A DNA stretch of 64,000 nucleotides. Source: Roseburia sp. (GTDB lineage: Bacteria; Bacillota; Clostridia; Lachnospirales; Lachnospiraceae). Below, piece after piece: positions 52,675-62,384 of this stretch (positions are counted from its first letter, which is position 1; the number at the start of each line of letters is the position of its first letter). The notes beneath the pieces are model-generated. The model did not search any database, was not told the origin of the DNA, and saw nothing but the letters and a program-made list of their open reading frames with translations. Both the position numbers and the translations under genes were made by a program. The stretch is from NCBI GenBank assembly GCA_017937095.1, contig JAGBEG010000017.1, forward strand, positions 62,001 through 126,000, given 5' to 3'.

Positions 52675-54039
52675 ATGATCAACATATGGGAAGTAAACGA
52701 GACGAATAAGATGGTGGAGCAGGAGAATCTGGATGTCCGCACCATCACAATCGGAATCAGTCTCCTGGAATGCATTGACTCCGATTTGAACAAATTAAAT
52801 GAGAATATTTACAATCGCATCACCACGGTCGCAAAGGATCTTGCGGCGGTCGGAGAGAAGATTGAGAATGAATATGGAATACCGATTGTCAACAAGCGTA
52901 TTTCCGTGACGCCGATCGCGTTGGTCGGCGGTTCCGCCTGCAAGTCGCCGGAGGATTTCGCGACAATCGCAGATACGCTTGACCGCGCGGCAAAGACGGT
53001 CGGTGCGAACTTGATCGGCGGCTATTCTGCGCTGGTGTCAAAGGGCATGACAAAGGCAGACGAGATGCTGATCCGCTCAATTCCAATGGCATTGTGCCGG
53101 ACAGAGCGGGTGTGCAGTTCCGTGAACCTTGCATCCACGAAGACGGGTATCAACATGGATGCGGTCAAGCTGATGGGAGAGATTCTGCTCGAACTGGCGG
53201 AGCAGTCGAAGGATCGCGACTCTGCAGACTGCATGAAGCTGGTCGTATTCTGCAATGCGCCGGACGACAACCCGTTTATGGCGGGTGCGTTCCACGGCGT
53301 GACGGAAGCGGACGCGATCATCAACGTCGGCGTCAGCGGTCCGGGCGTGGTAAAGACAGCGCTTGAAGCGGTGCGCGGCGAGAATTTCGAGGTGCTCTGC
53401 GAGACGATCAAGAAGACGGCGTTCAAGGTGACAAGAGTCGGACAGCTTGTGGCGCAGGAGGCGTCAAGGCTGCTTGGCATTCCGTTTGGTATCGTGGATT
53501 TATCTCTTGCACCGACTCCGGCGGTCGGGGATTCTGTGGCGGATATTCTCTGCGAAATCGGTCTGGAGTATGCGGGTGCGCCGGGAACGACGGCAGCGCT
53601 TGCAATGCTGAATGATCAGGTCAAGAAGGGCGGCGTGATGGCGTCCTCCTATGTCGGCGGCTTAAGCGGTGCGTTTATTCCGGTCAGCGAGGATCAGGGC
53701 ATGATCGACGCGGTACAGGCGGGAGCAATCACCTTAGAGAAGTTAGAGGCGATGACCTGCGTCTGCTCGGTAGGTCTGGATATGATCGCAATTCCGGGAG
53801 ATACGAAGGCGACGACGATTTCCGGTATGATTGCGGATGAGATGGCGCTTGGCATGGTAAATCAGAAGACGACGGCGGCGCGTCTGATTCCGGTCATCGG
53901 AAAGGGCGTCGGCGATACCGTAGAGTTCGGCGGATTGTTCGGCTATGCACCGATCATGCCTGTGAATCAGTTCTCCTGTGATGATTTTATCAATCGTGGG
54001 GGAAGGATTCCGGCGCCGATTCATAGTTTTAAGAATTAA
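52675..54039 (+). CDS. UPF0210 (DUF711, PFL-like) protein
   Basis: A 454-residue protein with the Gly-rich motifs [15 protein letters not shown] and [18 protein letters not shown]. The fold is related to glycyl-radical enzymes, but no glycyl-radical loop is present. Functionally uncharacterised, strongly linked to the ACT protein upstream. Ribosome binding site GGAGGAC. The 173-base gap between the two has no gene; a long hairpin (54101-54138) after the stop probably ends transcription. Confidence 0.88.
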   Translation: MINIWEVNETNKMVEQENLDVRTITIGISLLECIDSDLNKLNENIYNRITTVAKDLAAVGEKIENEYGIPIVNKRISVTPIALVGGSACKSPEDFATIADTLDRAAKTVGANLIGGYSALVSKGMTKADEMLIRSIPMALCRTERVCSSVNLASTKTGINMDAVKLMGEILLELAEQSKDRDSADCMKLVVFCNAPDDNPFMAGAFHGVTEADAIINVGVSGPGVVKTALEAVRGENFEVLCETIKKTAFKVTRVGQLVAQEASRLLGIPFGIVDLSLAPTPAVGDSVADILCEIGLEYAGAPGTTAALAMLNDQVKKGGVMASSYVGGLSGAFIPVSEDQGMIDAVQAGAITLEKLEAMTCVCSVGLDMIAIPGDTKATTISGMIADEMALGMVNQKTTAARLIPVIGKGVGDTVEFGGLFGYAPIMPVNQFSCDDFINRGGRIPAPIHSFKN

Positions 54040-54100
54040 GGGCAAAGGGAGAAGACCGGGTAATTTGTAATTTTTAATTATATAGAAATTATTTCATGGG

Positions 54101-54310
54101 GCTGCCGTTTTAGCGGATGAAATCCGTAAAGCGGCAGCTTCGTTTAATGCAATAGGAAATTGTGTCCTATTGCATTAAAAGCGCTTCGCGTAATGATGCG
54201 CACGGATGCAAGGGGTATTTTATTGCTGCGCAATATGCATCCGGCGCGGCAAAGCGTTCAATCCCCTCAAAATTGAGGGGTTGGGGAGTTGATGCGGGCT
54301 TGCCCGCTTT
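54101..54310. repeat. Cluster of five hairpins between UPF0210 and lectin genes
   Basis: 54101-54138: GCTGCC ... GGCAGC, a near-continuous 17-bp stem with loop GAA. 54143-54179: TTTAATGCAATAGGA with TCCTATTGCATTAAA, perfect 15-bp arms. 54204-54242: GGATGCA ... TGCATCC. 54263-54280: CCCCTCAA-aa-TTGAGGGG. 54294-54307: GCGGGC-tt-GCCCGC followed by TTTGTT. Some are likely terminators for the convergent genes; so many in 210 bases is unusual. Confidence 0.75.
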
Positions 54311-54314
54311 GTTC

Positions 54315-55412
54315 CTAATTGTCATATTCACATACGAAACCCATAACGCCGGAATATTGGGGTGATACATCCAACAATTCGTCGGGTCCAGGAAAAACAT
54401 ATATGCTTTCTGTTTCGTCATAATACTTGATGATGCCGCAGTCTTGATTATCATATTCCCATTCTTCGTCTCCGGTGTAATCCGGAGCATTATAATCCGA
54501 CAGGTAACTTGCTAAAAATGTAGGAATATATGAGCCGTCTGCATTTATCCATCTCGACCGACAAAATTCGTCATCAGACACCCATTCACTCTCTCTGTAC
54601 CCTACATAAAACACGTCGCCTGTTTTTCCCTCATCTGCAATCTGTCTTGCAATCGTTTCTGCTTCATCTGCACTTGTAATTGTTGCGAGATAGCCTCCGT
54701 TGGATTTGCAGATTTCCTGTGCTTCATTCCATGTACAATTCTGTATTATTAATTCATAGGAATGGTCGTATGATGTCCAATATCCGGTTGTAAGCAAAGA
54801 GAGCATTTCCTCTTTGGAATATTCTTTTTCAGGACGAATTCCTTTGTCAACATCGAAAAACTCTGCCACATGTTTCTGAAATTCTTCTTCCGTAACTTCT
54901 GCACCTTCCCACTCATAACTGTATCCTAGAATCTCTCCGTTTCCGGTGATTTCCTTACTGATTCCTTCCGCCAACTGAGTAAATGCTCCATTCTTCATTT
55001 CCGTAATATATACAGGATAATAGCCCATAAGCCCCGTAGCTGTGTATAGTAAGCCGCTTCGCTCAATATACCGTGTTCCGCGTCTGCTTAATTGGCAGGT
55101 CTCAACAGCTCCATTATAATAGGTGGCCACGATCTCGCCGCCTGATGCAGTGTCCGCAGAGATAAAAAGCTCAGGCACATCATTGTCGTCCAGATAAATC
55201 AAATAAAAATCATAGTGATCTGCATAATCCAGCGTTTCGATATATTGAACATATTTTTCTTTCCACTCACAGAGAATGGTTTCTTCCTGCTCTTTTGCGG
55301 GAGCTTCATTTACTTCACTGTCAGTAATGATAGCTTCTTCATTGTCACTGCTGCATGCAGTGGGAATGAACAGTAAAAGAGCAGACAGAATCATATACAA
55401 AATTTTTTTCAT
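54315..55412 (-). CDS. Lipoprotein with C-type lectin domain
   Basis: A 365-residue surface lipoprotein. The signal peptide ends in a lipobox (LFIPTACSS). Residues about 45-210 are a domain with strand-rich DFYLIYLDDNDVPELFIS, common in Clostridium surface proteins. The last 135 residues are a C-type lectin-like domain: SYELIIQNCTWNEAQEICKS ... GGYLATITSADEAETI ... ending GFVCEYDN. It may bind a glycan or protein on host or other cells. Start at 55412 follows AGGAGG. AT content looks higher than in the flanking genes and the spacer is hairpin-rich, so it may be acquired. Confidence 0.85.
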   Translation of the reverse strand: MKKILYMILSALLLFIPTACSSDNEEAIITDSEVNEAPAKEQEETILCEWKEKYVQYIETLDYADHYDFYLIYLDDNDVPELFISADTASGGEIVATYYNGAVETCQLSRRGTRYIERSGLLYTATGLMGYYPVYITEMKNGAFTQLAEGISKEITGNGEILGYSYEWEGAEVTEEEFQKHVAEFFDVDKGIRPEKEYSKEEMLSLLTTGYWTSYDHSYELIIQNCTWNEAQEICKSNGGYLATITSADEAETIARQIADEGKTGDVFYVGYRESEWVSDDEFCRSRWINADGSYIPTFLASYLSDYNAPDYTGDEEWEYDNQDCGIIKYYDETESIYVFPGPDELLDVSPQYSGVMGFVCEYDN

Positions 55413-55488
55413 GTATTTCCTCCTGTACATGATATAATGAGCGCAAGAGAGTCAACCTGCTTGCAGGAATGACGAACGGCGAATGCCG

Positions 55489-55513
55489 ATCGTGTGCCGT
55501 CTTTGCACACGAT
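55489..55513. repeat. Inverted repeat before the lectin gene
   Basis: ATCGTGTGC and GCACACGAT with a 7-base centre, between the divergent lectin and glycosyltransferase genes. Possible operator. Confidence 0.5.
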
Positions 55514-55634
55514 ATAATGATACCATATTTTACGGTTTATACAAGGCGAGGGTGGCTATAGTACGCATGGAAAGGGATAGCGTGAAATGATATTCCTTTT
55601 GGTGCAGGGCATACATTTGAATGGAGAGAATCAA

Positions 55635-56870
55635 ATGGGAAACATCACGAAACTCATATTCATCAAAAACGCAGTCGAGACGCTGGGATATTTTTCCGGG
55701 CAGCTTGCCGCAGAAATGGAGCGGCTTGGATTTGCGACGTATTTTATTGATTACAACTGTCTGTTTGAGACGGTGGACGGTCTGGCGCGGTTCGCGGGCA
55801 GGGGCGATACGGCGCTTGTCACGTTCAACTTCATCGGACTTCGCGGCGAGGAAGTGTTTGAGACAGCGGGGGAGAAGAGTCCGGGGGAAAGCAGACCGGG
55901 AGAAAGCAGCCGGAGGGAAAGCGGCACGGTCTGGGAAAAATATGGGATAGCGGTTTTTAATATTCTCGTGGATCATCCGCTGTATTATCACAAGTGGCTT
56001 GTAAACGCGCCTTCTGATATGAAGATATTCTGTATTGACAGGGAGCATGTCGCTTATATGAGGCGGTTTTATCGGGAGCTTCCGGTGAAATTCCTGCCGC
56101 TGGCGGGAAACGTGTTGTACGGGAATGAGCCTGCGACGATCCCGTATGAAAAGCGGAAGTACGATATTGTATTTACCGGAAACTATACGCCAGTGGAGCA
56201 TCTTTACCGTGAGATCGACGGTTTGGAGGCGGATTACCGGAAGTTCTACCGGGAAATCATAGAAGATCTGATCGCACATCCGAGTACGTCTGTAGATGAT
56301 GTAATGGAAGCGCATATCAGACGCGAGCTGGGAGAGGTACCGGATACGGACAAGCGGTCGGCGATTGCCGGGATGGTGTTTGTGGATATCTGTGTCAGGA
56401 GCTATTTTCGCGGGAAAATCATACGGAGCCTGGCGGAAAGCGGCGTGCGGATTCATGTGTTCGGAGCGAACTGGGAGAAGCTTTGCTGTGACAGAGCGGA
56501 GAACATCATAAGCACGGGCAGGGAAGTGGATTCCAAAGCCTGTGTGGAAGCGGTGCGCGACGCGCGGATTTCCTTAAATATCATGCCTTGGTTCAAGGAC
56601 GGCGCGCATGATCGCATTTTTACGGCAATGCTGCAAGAGACGGTCGCGCTCACGGATGACAGCCGCTATCTGCGCGAGGAGTTTACAGACGGGGAGGACA
56701 TTGTGTTCTTCTCGCTGGAAGAGAGAGAACGCCTGCCGGAGCTGGTCCATAGACTGCTTGAAGATGAGACGAGAGCGAAGCGCATTGCAGAAAACGGCTG
56801 CCGGAAGGCGCGTGAGAAGCATACATGGAGCGCGCGGGCGCGGGAATTACAGCGGGAATTGGGGGAATAA
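55635..56870 (+). CDS. CgeB/DUF3880-type glycosyltransferase
   Basis: A 411-residue protein with the N-terminal DUF3880 region (YFIDYNCLFETVDGLARF) and a GT1-like C-terminal half: RISLNIMPWFKDGAHDRIFT, ALTDDSRYLREEF and the end WSARARELQREL. CgeB-type proteins are likely glycosyltransferases for spore-coat or surface glycans. Start at 55635 follows GGAGAGAA; an ATG 16 codons upstream has no ribosome binding site. Residues about 80-100 are a Ser/Glu-rich repeat (PGESRPGESSRRES), probably a variable loop. Confidence 0.85.
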   Translation: MGNITKLIFIKNAVETLGYFSGQLAAEMERLGFATYFIDYNCLFETVDGLARFAGRGDTALVTFNFIGLRGEEVFETAGEKSPGESRPGESSRRESGTVWEKYGIAVFNILVDHPLYYHKWLVNAPSDMKIFCIDREHVAYMRRFYRELPVKFLPLAGNVLYGNEPATIPYEKRKYDIVFTGNYTPVEHLYREIDGLEADYRKFYREIIEDLIAHPSTSVDDVMEAHIRRELGEVPDTDKRSAIAGMVFVDICVRSYFRGKIIRSLAESGVRIHVFGANWEKLCCDRAENIISTGREVDSKACVEAVRDARISLNIMPWFKDGAHDRIFTAMLQETVALTDDSRYLREEFTDGEDIVFFSLEERERLPELVHRLLEDETRAKRIAENGCRKAREKHTWSARARELQRELGE

Positions 56871-56956
56871 GACAGATAGCTCTGCAAAGAATCCTGTATG
56901 ACGGTTTACTTGAAAATCATTTATAAAAGAAAATAAGCATATATGATTCATACCAT

Positions 56957-57006
56957 AGAACGATTTCAAACATGACTTTTGTCACGTTTGAAATCGTTCT
57001 TTTTTC
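56957..57006 (+). terminator. Terminator of the glycosyltransferase gene
   Basis: AGAACGATTTCAAAC and GTTTGAAATCGTTCT, perfect 15-bp arms extended by ATGAC/GTCAC, followed by TTTTTT. The rest of 56871-57145 shows only a weak possible promoter for the next gene. Confidence 0.9.
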
Positions 57007-57145
57007 ACTGTCCGCCGGATGCTGTCTTTGATATGATAAAGCTGTAAAAAATAATACTGCAAGAGATAAAATGCGCCGCAGAAGAAACGGAAACGAGAGA
57101 ATAGCAAAGAGAGAATGCGGGAATGGCAAAGAAAGGGATAGAAGG

Positions 57146-57913
57146 ATGGCGGAAATCATTTTAAGAACAAAGGATCTGACAAAGAAATATCACAATAAAG
57201 CGGTTGTGGACAGCCTGAATCTGGAAATCAGAAGAGGCGAGATTTTCGGTCTGTTAGGGCCGAACGGAGCGGGCAAGAGCACGACGATGAATATGATCTG
57301 CTCCATCACCAGACCGACCGCCGGAAGCATTGAGCTGCTTGGGAAAAATCCGTGGAAGCAGAAGCGGGAAGTGATACACAGAATCGGCTATATTCCGCAG
57401 GAACTGGCGATTCACGGGAATTTAAAGGCATGGGAAAACGTGGAGCTGTTTACCTCCCTTTACGGAATCAGGGGAAATGAGTTAAAGCAGACCGTTGAGG
57501 AGTCACTATCGTACGTCGGACTGCTGGAAAAGAAAAACGAGTTTGCAAAGAATTTTTCGGGAGGCATGAAGCGGCGGTTAAATATTGCCTGTGCAATCGG
57601 GCATAAGCCGGATCTGCTGATTTTCGACGAGCCGACGGTGGGCATCGATCCGCAGTCGAGAAATTTTATCTTAGAGAAAATCAAGGAGTCGAATAAAAAC
57701 GGAGCGACCGTGATTTATACCAGTCACTATATGGAGGAAGTGGAGGCGATCTGTACGAGGATTGCGATCATGGACAACGGAAAAGTGATTGCCTGCGGAA
57801 CGAGCGAGGAATTAAAGCGTCTTGTGACGAACGGAAGCGAAGACATTACGTTGGAGGAGGTATTCCTGACGCTCACGGGAAAGAGCCTGCGTGATTACAG
57901 CGGACATGAGTAA
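57146..57913 (+). CDS. ABC transporter ATP-binding protein
   Basis: A 255-residue ATPase: Walker [14 protein letters not shown], signature [20 protein letters not shown], Walker [13 protein letters not shown] and the H-loop TSHYMEE. It powers the two permeases that follow. Start at 57146 after AAAGGGATAGAAGG. Its partner set (two permeases, histidine kinase, response regulator) has the same composition as Bacillus LnrJK-LnrLMN, a lipopeptide/polyene resistance system. Confidence 0.95.
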   Translation: MAEIILRTKDLTKKYHNKAVVDSLNLEIRRGEIFGLLGPNGAGKSTTMNMICSITRPTAGSIELLGKNPWKQKREVIHRIGYIPQELAIHGNLKAWENVELFTSLYGIRGNELKQTVEESLSYVGLLEKKNEFAKNFSGGMKRRLNIACAIGHKPDLLIFDEPTVGIDPQSRNFILEKIKESNKNGATVIYTSHYMEEVEAICTRIAIMDNGKVIACGTSEELKRLVTNGSEDITLEEVFLTLTGKSLRDYSGHE

Positions 57914-57960
57914 GAGGGGCAGACATAATAAGAAAAATCAAAGGAGGAACATAGCAAACA

Positions 57961-59052
57961 ATGATTCGGTATTTGATAAAAAATAACTTAAAGCTCATGC
58001 TCCGTGGCAAATTGGCAATTGCAGCCATGATTGCGGGTCCGGTGCTTGTCATTGCGGTTCTATCGAGTGCTTTTCATGATCTGATGCAGTCCTATGAAGG
58101 CGTGGAGGAATTTAAGGCGGGATACCGCGTAGAAGAGGGAAGTTTTCTGGAGAATAACATGGAGGCAATTAAGGAGGCAGGAGAGGAAGCCGGAATTACC
58201 CTTCTGGAATACCCGGAGGGTGAGCCGAAAGAACTGGTCGAAAACAATGATCTGGCGGGCTTTGTGGAGATCGGAAAGGATGTCTATACGATATACGAAA
58301 GCGCGGACTACCCGGTGGAGGGCGTCACATTAGAATATTTCCTGAGCCGGTGCGTAAAGGAGGGCACGAAGCAGGCGCAAAAAGCGGTGATTCCGAATAT
58401 GGAATCAGAAGAGCTTACACTTCCTAAGACGGAAATAGACTATATGCCGTCGGTCGATTCCATAGATTATTACGGTATCATTGAAATTGTGTATTTTTCG
58501 TGGATGAGCATTATCTGTGCGGCGGGTGTGCTTACCAGTGAAAAGAAGAACCGGATCGAGCAGAAATATCAGGTCACAGGTATTTCAGGAATGAAGCTGT
58601 TTCTGGGAAAGTGGATTCCGGTCGTGCTTGCGACAGCGTTCGGAATCGGTATCTGTGTTGCCGTAACGATTGTGCTGTTTGATATTCACTGGGGCAATCC
58701 GGTGATGTCCGCGGCTCTTATGTTTCTGCTCATTATGGCAAGCGCGTCGTTCGGGCTTATGCTCTATGCTTTTTTCAAAAACATTGCGGTAACCGTAGTG
58801 GTTCTGTTCACCAGTGTCTGGTTTATGGGATTTTTCGGCGGCAGCTTTGAAACGTATATGTTTTCGAGTACGCCGGATGCGCTGAAAAATGCTTCGCCGA
58901 TTTACCATGTCAATCGGGCGCTTGTAGAATATTCCTGCATGGGACACAGCAGTTATACAAACAGCAGTATTTTCTATCTGCTGGCGATCATTTTGATTTG
59001 TTCGGTGCTTGCGGTTGTAGCGGACGGAATAAGAAAGAGGGGGAGAGCATGA
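57961..59052 (+). CDS. ABC transporter permease (ABC-2 type), first
   Basis: A 363-residue ABC-2 membrane protein: N-terminal helix (about 15-35), a large extracellular domain (about 45-170) and five or six C-terminal helices (YFSWMSIICAAGVLTSEKKN onward). It has GGAGGAACA ribosome binding site. Its stop overlaps the start of the second permease (ATGA), so they form a translationally coupled pair and a likely heterodimeric channel. Confidence 0.9.
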   Translation: MIRYLIKNNLKLMLRGKLAIAAMIAGPVLVIAVLSSAFHDLMQSYEGVEEFKAGYRVEEGSFLENNMEAIKEAGEEAGITLLEYPEGEPKELVENNDLAGFVEIGKDVYTIYESADYPVEGVTLEYFLSRCVKEGTKQAQKAVIPNMESEELTLPKTEIDYMPSVDSIDYYGIIEIVYFSWMSIICAAGVLTSEKKNRIEQKYQVTGISGMKLFLGKWIPVVLATAFGIGICVAVTIVLFDIHWGNPVMSAALMFLLIMASASFGLMLYAFFKNIAVTVVVLFTSVWFMGFFGGSFETYMFSSTPDALKNASPIYHVNRALVEYSCMGHSSYTNSSIFYLLAIILICSVLAVVADGIRKRGRA

Positions 59053-60314
59053 GCACATTTCTGACCTTATTAAAGATGAATATACGGCTGCTTCTGAGGA
59101 ATAAAGGATTTCTGTTTTTTCTGTGCATCACGCCGATCGTATCGACGGTGATTCTGGGTTTAAAGACAGGTGATTCGGTGTATTTCGAGGAGGAAGCAAG
59201 AAGCCGGATTTTAGAACTGGAAAATGTCACGGAAAGAGCCGTATACGCCGGGGACACGACGGCGTTTCTTGTAAAGGTGTATGATGCTTCGGGCACCGGG
59301 CTTTCTGAATATGTCTTGGAGGAGCTGACAGCGTCGGGAATGTACTCTGTATGCCGCGCCGACGCAGGCGGCATGACGGAGGAAGCGGTGACGGAGCAGG
59401 CAAAGAAGGATGCGTTTGACGACCGGGCGGGCGTGCTGCTTTATTTAAAACCGGATTTTGACAGAGGAGTGCTTGAAGGAAATTTAGAGGAGGCGCTTTT
59501 GACGTATACAGTAGCCGAGGATGAGCGTCTGGAACTGTTAGAGGAGGAATTGACGGAAGAACTGTCGCAGCTTCACAGTCTTTCGGCAAGCACAGGGATG
59601 GACGCGGAGGAAATCACAGAATTCTTAAAAGAGATGGAAGAGCAGCTGCCAAAGAAGGAGGTTGTCTCTCTAAGCGGCAAGAAGGATATCGCGCTGACGG
59701 CGGAGCAGACGGCGTGCCGGGACAGAATCGGCTATGCGTTTGCCATCATCACACTGGGCTTTTTGTTCTGCGGGGTATGCGTGGCGCATACAGTCATTGA
59801 GGAACAGGAAAATAAAGTGTATACAAGAATTATGCTATCCGGTATCGGCAGGAAGACTTACCTTGGTGCGAAGCTTGTGATGGCTCTCATGATCTCTGTG
59901 CTGCAGACGGTAATCCTGGGAATCTGTCTGTTCGTTGCGGGCAATACGGATTTTGGAATGAATCAATTTGCATTTCTGCTGTTGATCTTTTTGCTCGGGT
60001 TGATTTTTAGTACGGCAAGCCTTGGCATGGGGATTCTGCTCGGTGATGTCATGAGTTCGAATTATGCGGTGTTTGCGTTGTGGAGTATTTCGGCGTTGCT
60101 TGCGGGACTGTATTTTCCGCTGGATTCCACTTCCGCGGTGCTAAAGTCAATTTCCTACCTGATGCCGCAGAAATGGTTCCTGCGGGCGGCAGAACTGCTG
60201 TTTGTCGGAGACAAAAGCGTGTATTCTATGGTAATATGTATTACAGTGGCATATCTGATCGTGATTTTAAGCGTCAGCGGCGTAGGGCTTAAGATCAGGC
60301 GCGCGGATTCGTAA
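59049..60314 (+). CDS. ABC transporter permease (ABC-2 type), second
   Basis: A 421-residue protein of the same layout: helix at about 20-40, extracellular region with coiled stretches (about 50-230), then six helices including CVAHTVIEEQENKVYTRIML, the cytoplasmic coupling segment typical of ABC-2 exporters. Start at 59049 by the ATGA overlap. An in-frame extension upstream lies within the first permease. Confidence 0.92.
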   Translation: MSTFLTLLKMNIRLLLRNKGFLFFLCITPIVSTVILGLKTGDSVYFEEEARSRILELENVTERAVYAGDTTAFLVKVYDASGTGLSEYVLEELTASGMYSVCRADAGGMTEEAVTEQAKKDAFDDRAGVLLYLKPDFDRGVLEGNLEEALLTYTVAEDERLELLEEELTEELSQLHSLSASTGMDAEEITEFLKEMEEQLPKKEVVSLSGKKDIALTAEQTACRDRIGYAFAIITLGFLFCGVCVAHTVIEEQENKVYTRIMLSGIGRKTYLGAKLVMALMISVLQTVILGICLFVAGNTDFGMNQFAFLLLIFLLGLIFSTASLGMGILLGDVMSSNYAVFALWSISALLAGLYFPLDSTSAVLKSISYLMPQKWFLRAAELLFVGDKSVYSMVICITVAYLIVILSVSGVGLKIRRADS

Positions 60315-60335
60315 TGCAAGAGAGGATGACGGGCG

Positions 60336-61499
60336 ATGAAGGAACAGTTTCGGGGTGGGGAAAATTATTTCCGGGAAGGATACTTCCTTGGTATGCGGAT
60401 GGTTGTTTTATTCGTTTTGGAAATTTATATTGTTTTATCACAGTCTGTACTGACAGGGGCATCTGCATGGGTGCTCCTGCTTCTTGCGTTATTTGTCGGA
60501 GCGATGGCAGGAAAGGAACTCGCGAAGGAAAAATTAAAATGGGTCTTTTTGATCGCCGGGTGCGTGTGCTGCCTGTTGATGATTTGTTATCTCGGCAGGG
60601 AATTTCTTTTGCTGCTTGTTTTTCTTTGTTTTGAAGTTCTGACAACGGTAAAGCCGTCGCCCTTCTGGTACATCGTGCCTTTTCTGCCAGCCTGTCTGAC
60701 AAGCAGAATTGGGATAGGGGTACAGCTCCTTCTTACACTTTTTATGGGAATGCTCTACGTGCAGCATGACCTTGTCGTGGTGTCTTATCAAAGGCAGACG
60801 AGGGAGGACACGCTTTCGGAGCAGCAGCTTAAGAAAACCATGTATGAAAAAGAGCATGAACTTCATGAGGAAATAGACCGTGGCTTTCTTCGTGCGGAAA
60901 ATCAGCTTTTGGAGGAGCGCACAAGGCTGTCCCAGACGCTTCACGATAAGCTTGGGCATACGATCAACGGTTCTGTTTATCAGCTTGAGGCGGTAAAGGT
61001 CTTAATGGAGAGAGAGCCGGAGAGGGCTAAGGGCATGACGCAGGCGGTCATCGATCAGCTTCGGACGGGAATGGATGAAATCCGGGCGATCCTGAGGAAG
61101 GAACGGCCGGAAAAATATAAACTGGCGTTGCTGCAGCTTGAACAGCTCTGTGCGGACTGTGACCGAAAGGGTATTGAGGCGGTATTGTTCACGGAGGGGG
61201 ATGTGTCTTTTGTGCCGGAAGCGTATCTGGAAATCATACTCGACAATGCTTACGAGGCAGTATCAAATGCGTTAAAGTATGCGCAGTGCACGAAAATAGA
61301 AATCCGGCTCTATGTGATGAACCAGATGATAAGGTGCAGTATTTCCGATAACGGCGTGGGCTGCGACAAGGTTGTAGACGGCATGGGAATCGCAGGAATG
61401 AAGCGGAGAGTCCGCGGGGTGAACGGAATACTGGATTTTGATACGGAACTGGGATTTACGATCAATATGCTGCTTCCGCTTGAAAGGGAAAACGGATAG
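60336..61499 (+). CDS. NarL-type sensor histidine kinase
   Basis: A 387-residue kinase: six or so membrane helices in the first 155 residues with hardly any extracellular loop, a coiled linker, HisKA_3 with the phospho-histidine in LSQTLHDKLGHTINGS (about residue 204), and an HATPase with DNGVGCDKVVDGMGIAGM. A short-loop, helix-only sensor fits detection of a membrane-active compound. It lies 21 bases after the second permease and its regulator follows. Confidence 0.92.
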   Translation: MKEQFRGGENYFREGYFLGMRMVVLFVLEIYIVLSQSVLTGASAWVLLLLALFVGAMAGKELAKEKLKWVFLIAGCVCCLLMICYLGREFLLLLVFLCFEVLTTVKPSPFWYIVPFLPACLTSRIGIGVQLLLTLFMGMLYVQHDLVVVSYQRQTREDTLSEQQLKKTMYEKEHELHEEIDRGFLRAENQLLEERTRLSQTLHDKLGHTINGSVYQLEAVKVLMEREPERAKGMTQAVIDQLRTGMDEIRAILRKERPEKYKLALLQLEQLCADCDRKGIEAVLFTEGDVSFVPEAYLEIILDNAYEAVSNALKYAQCTKIEIRLYVMNQMIRCSISDNGVGCDKVVDGMGIAGMKRRVRGVNGILDFDTELGFTINMLLPLERENG

Positions 61500-61544
61500 C
61501 GGATAGGGAGGAGTTCGCAGAGTGCGGCAGAAAGGAAGATCAGT

Positions 61545-62177
61545 ATGGAAAAAATCAAGGTAATTATCGCGGACGACAGCGATTTTGTGCGCGACGGAAT
61601 GCGGATTATTCTGGACGTGGATGAGGAATTTGAGGTGTTAGGCTGTGCGGCGAACGGAAAGGAAGCCATCCGGCTTGCCGGGGAGACGGCGCCGGACGTA
61701 TTTCTGATGGATATACAGATGCCGGAAATGGATGGCATTGAGGCGACGAAATACATCGTGGAGCATGGGCTCGGAAAGGTGCTGATTTTGACTACTTTTG
61801 ACGATGACGAGCTGGTGCAGAAGGCGCTCTCAAACGGAGCGAACGGGTATCTCATTAAGAACCACACGCCGGAGCACTTAAAACAGATGATAAAGTCGGT
61901 CTGTAACGGCGCGGGGGTCATGGAGGAAACGATGCTGTCCAATATGGCGAAGTACAGCGGGGCTTCGGCGGGCTTTTGCGAAGAAGGCTATACGGCGCGG
62001 GAACTTGAGGTGGTTCGGGCAGTCGCGGAGGGGCTTTCCAACAAAGAAATTGCGGAAAAGCTTTTTATCAGCGAGGGAACGGTGAAAAATTATATCACAA
62101 CGATTCTGGCGAAGGAAAATCTGTCCCACCGGACGGCGCTCGCGGTGTATTATCTGACAGGGAAGAAGCAGGGGTGA
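61545..62177 (+). CDS. NarL/LuxR-type response regulator
   Basis: A 210-residue regulator: receiver domain with IIADDSDFVRDG, phospho-aspartate in VFLMDIQMPEMDGI (about residue 54) and switch residues, then an HTH LuxR domain (TARELEVVRAVAEGLSNKEI, KLFISEGTVKNYITTIL). It probably controls the ABC operon upstream. Ribosome binding site AAAGGAAG. Confidence 0.95.
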   Translation: MEKIKVIIADDSDFVRDGMRIILDVDEEFEVLGCAANGKEAIRLAGETAPDVFLMDIQMPEMDGIEATKYIVEHGLGKVLILTTFDDDELVQKALSNGANGYLIKNHTPEHLKQMIKSVCNGAGVMEETMLSNMAKYSGASAGFCEEGYTARELEVVRAVAEGLSNKEIAEKLFISEGTVKNYITTILAKENLSHRTALAVYYLTGKKQG

Positions 62178-62305
62178 CGGAAAGCGCACGGTTCAAGGAT
62201 TGGGAAGAAGAAATCCGGGTGATATATAGTAAGCGATACATATTATATAAGAAATGCTAATAAAATTAAGTAAATAAATTCATAACACTAATAATAGGGG
62301 ATTTA

Positions 62306-62334
62306 TTGTAAAAAAAATCCCTGCATGGTATATT
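62306..62334 (+). promoter_or_regulatory. Promoter of the IMP cyclohydrolase gene
   Basis: TTGTAA (62306-62311), 17-bp spacer, TATATT (62329-62334). A hairpin GGGGATTT ... AATCCC overlaps it, 62297-62321. Confidence 0.6.
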
Positions 62335-62351
62335 GTAAGCAATGAGCAGTG
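62335..62351 (+). repeat. 17-base leader motif, second copy
   Basis: GTAAGCAATGAGCAGTG, identical to 2014-2030 in the nrdD leader. Here it follows the -10 box directly. Confidence 0.7.
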
Positions 62352-62384
62352 TCAAGACGAAACGATACAAAAAGGAGGATTATC

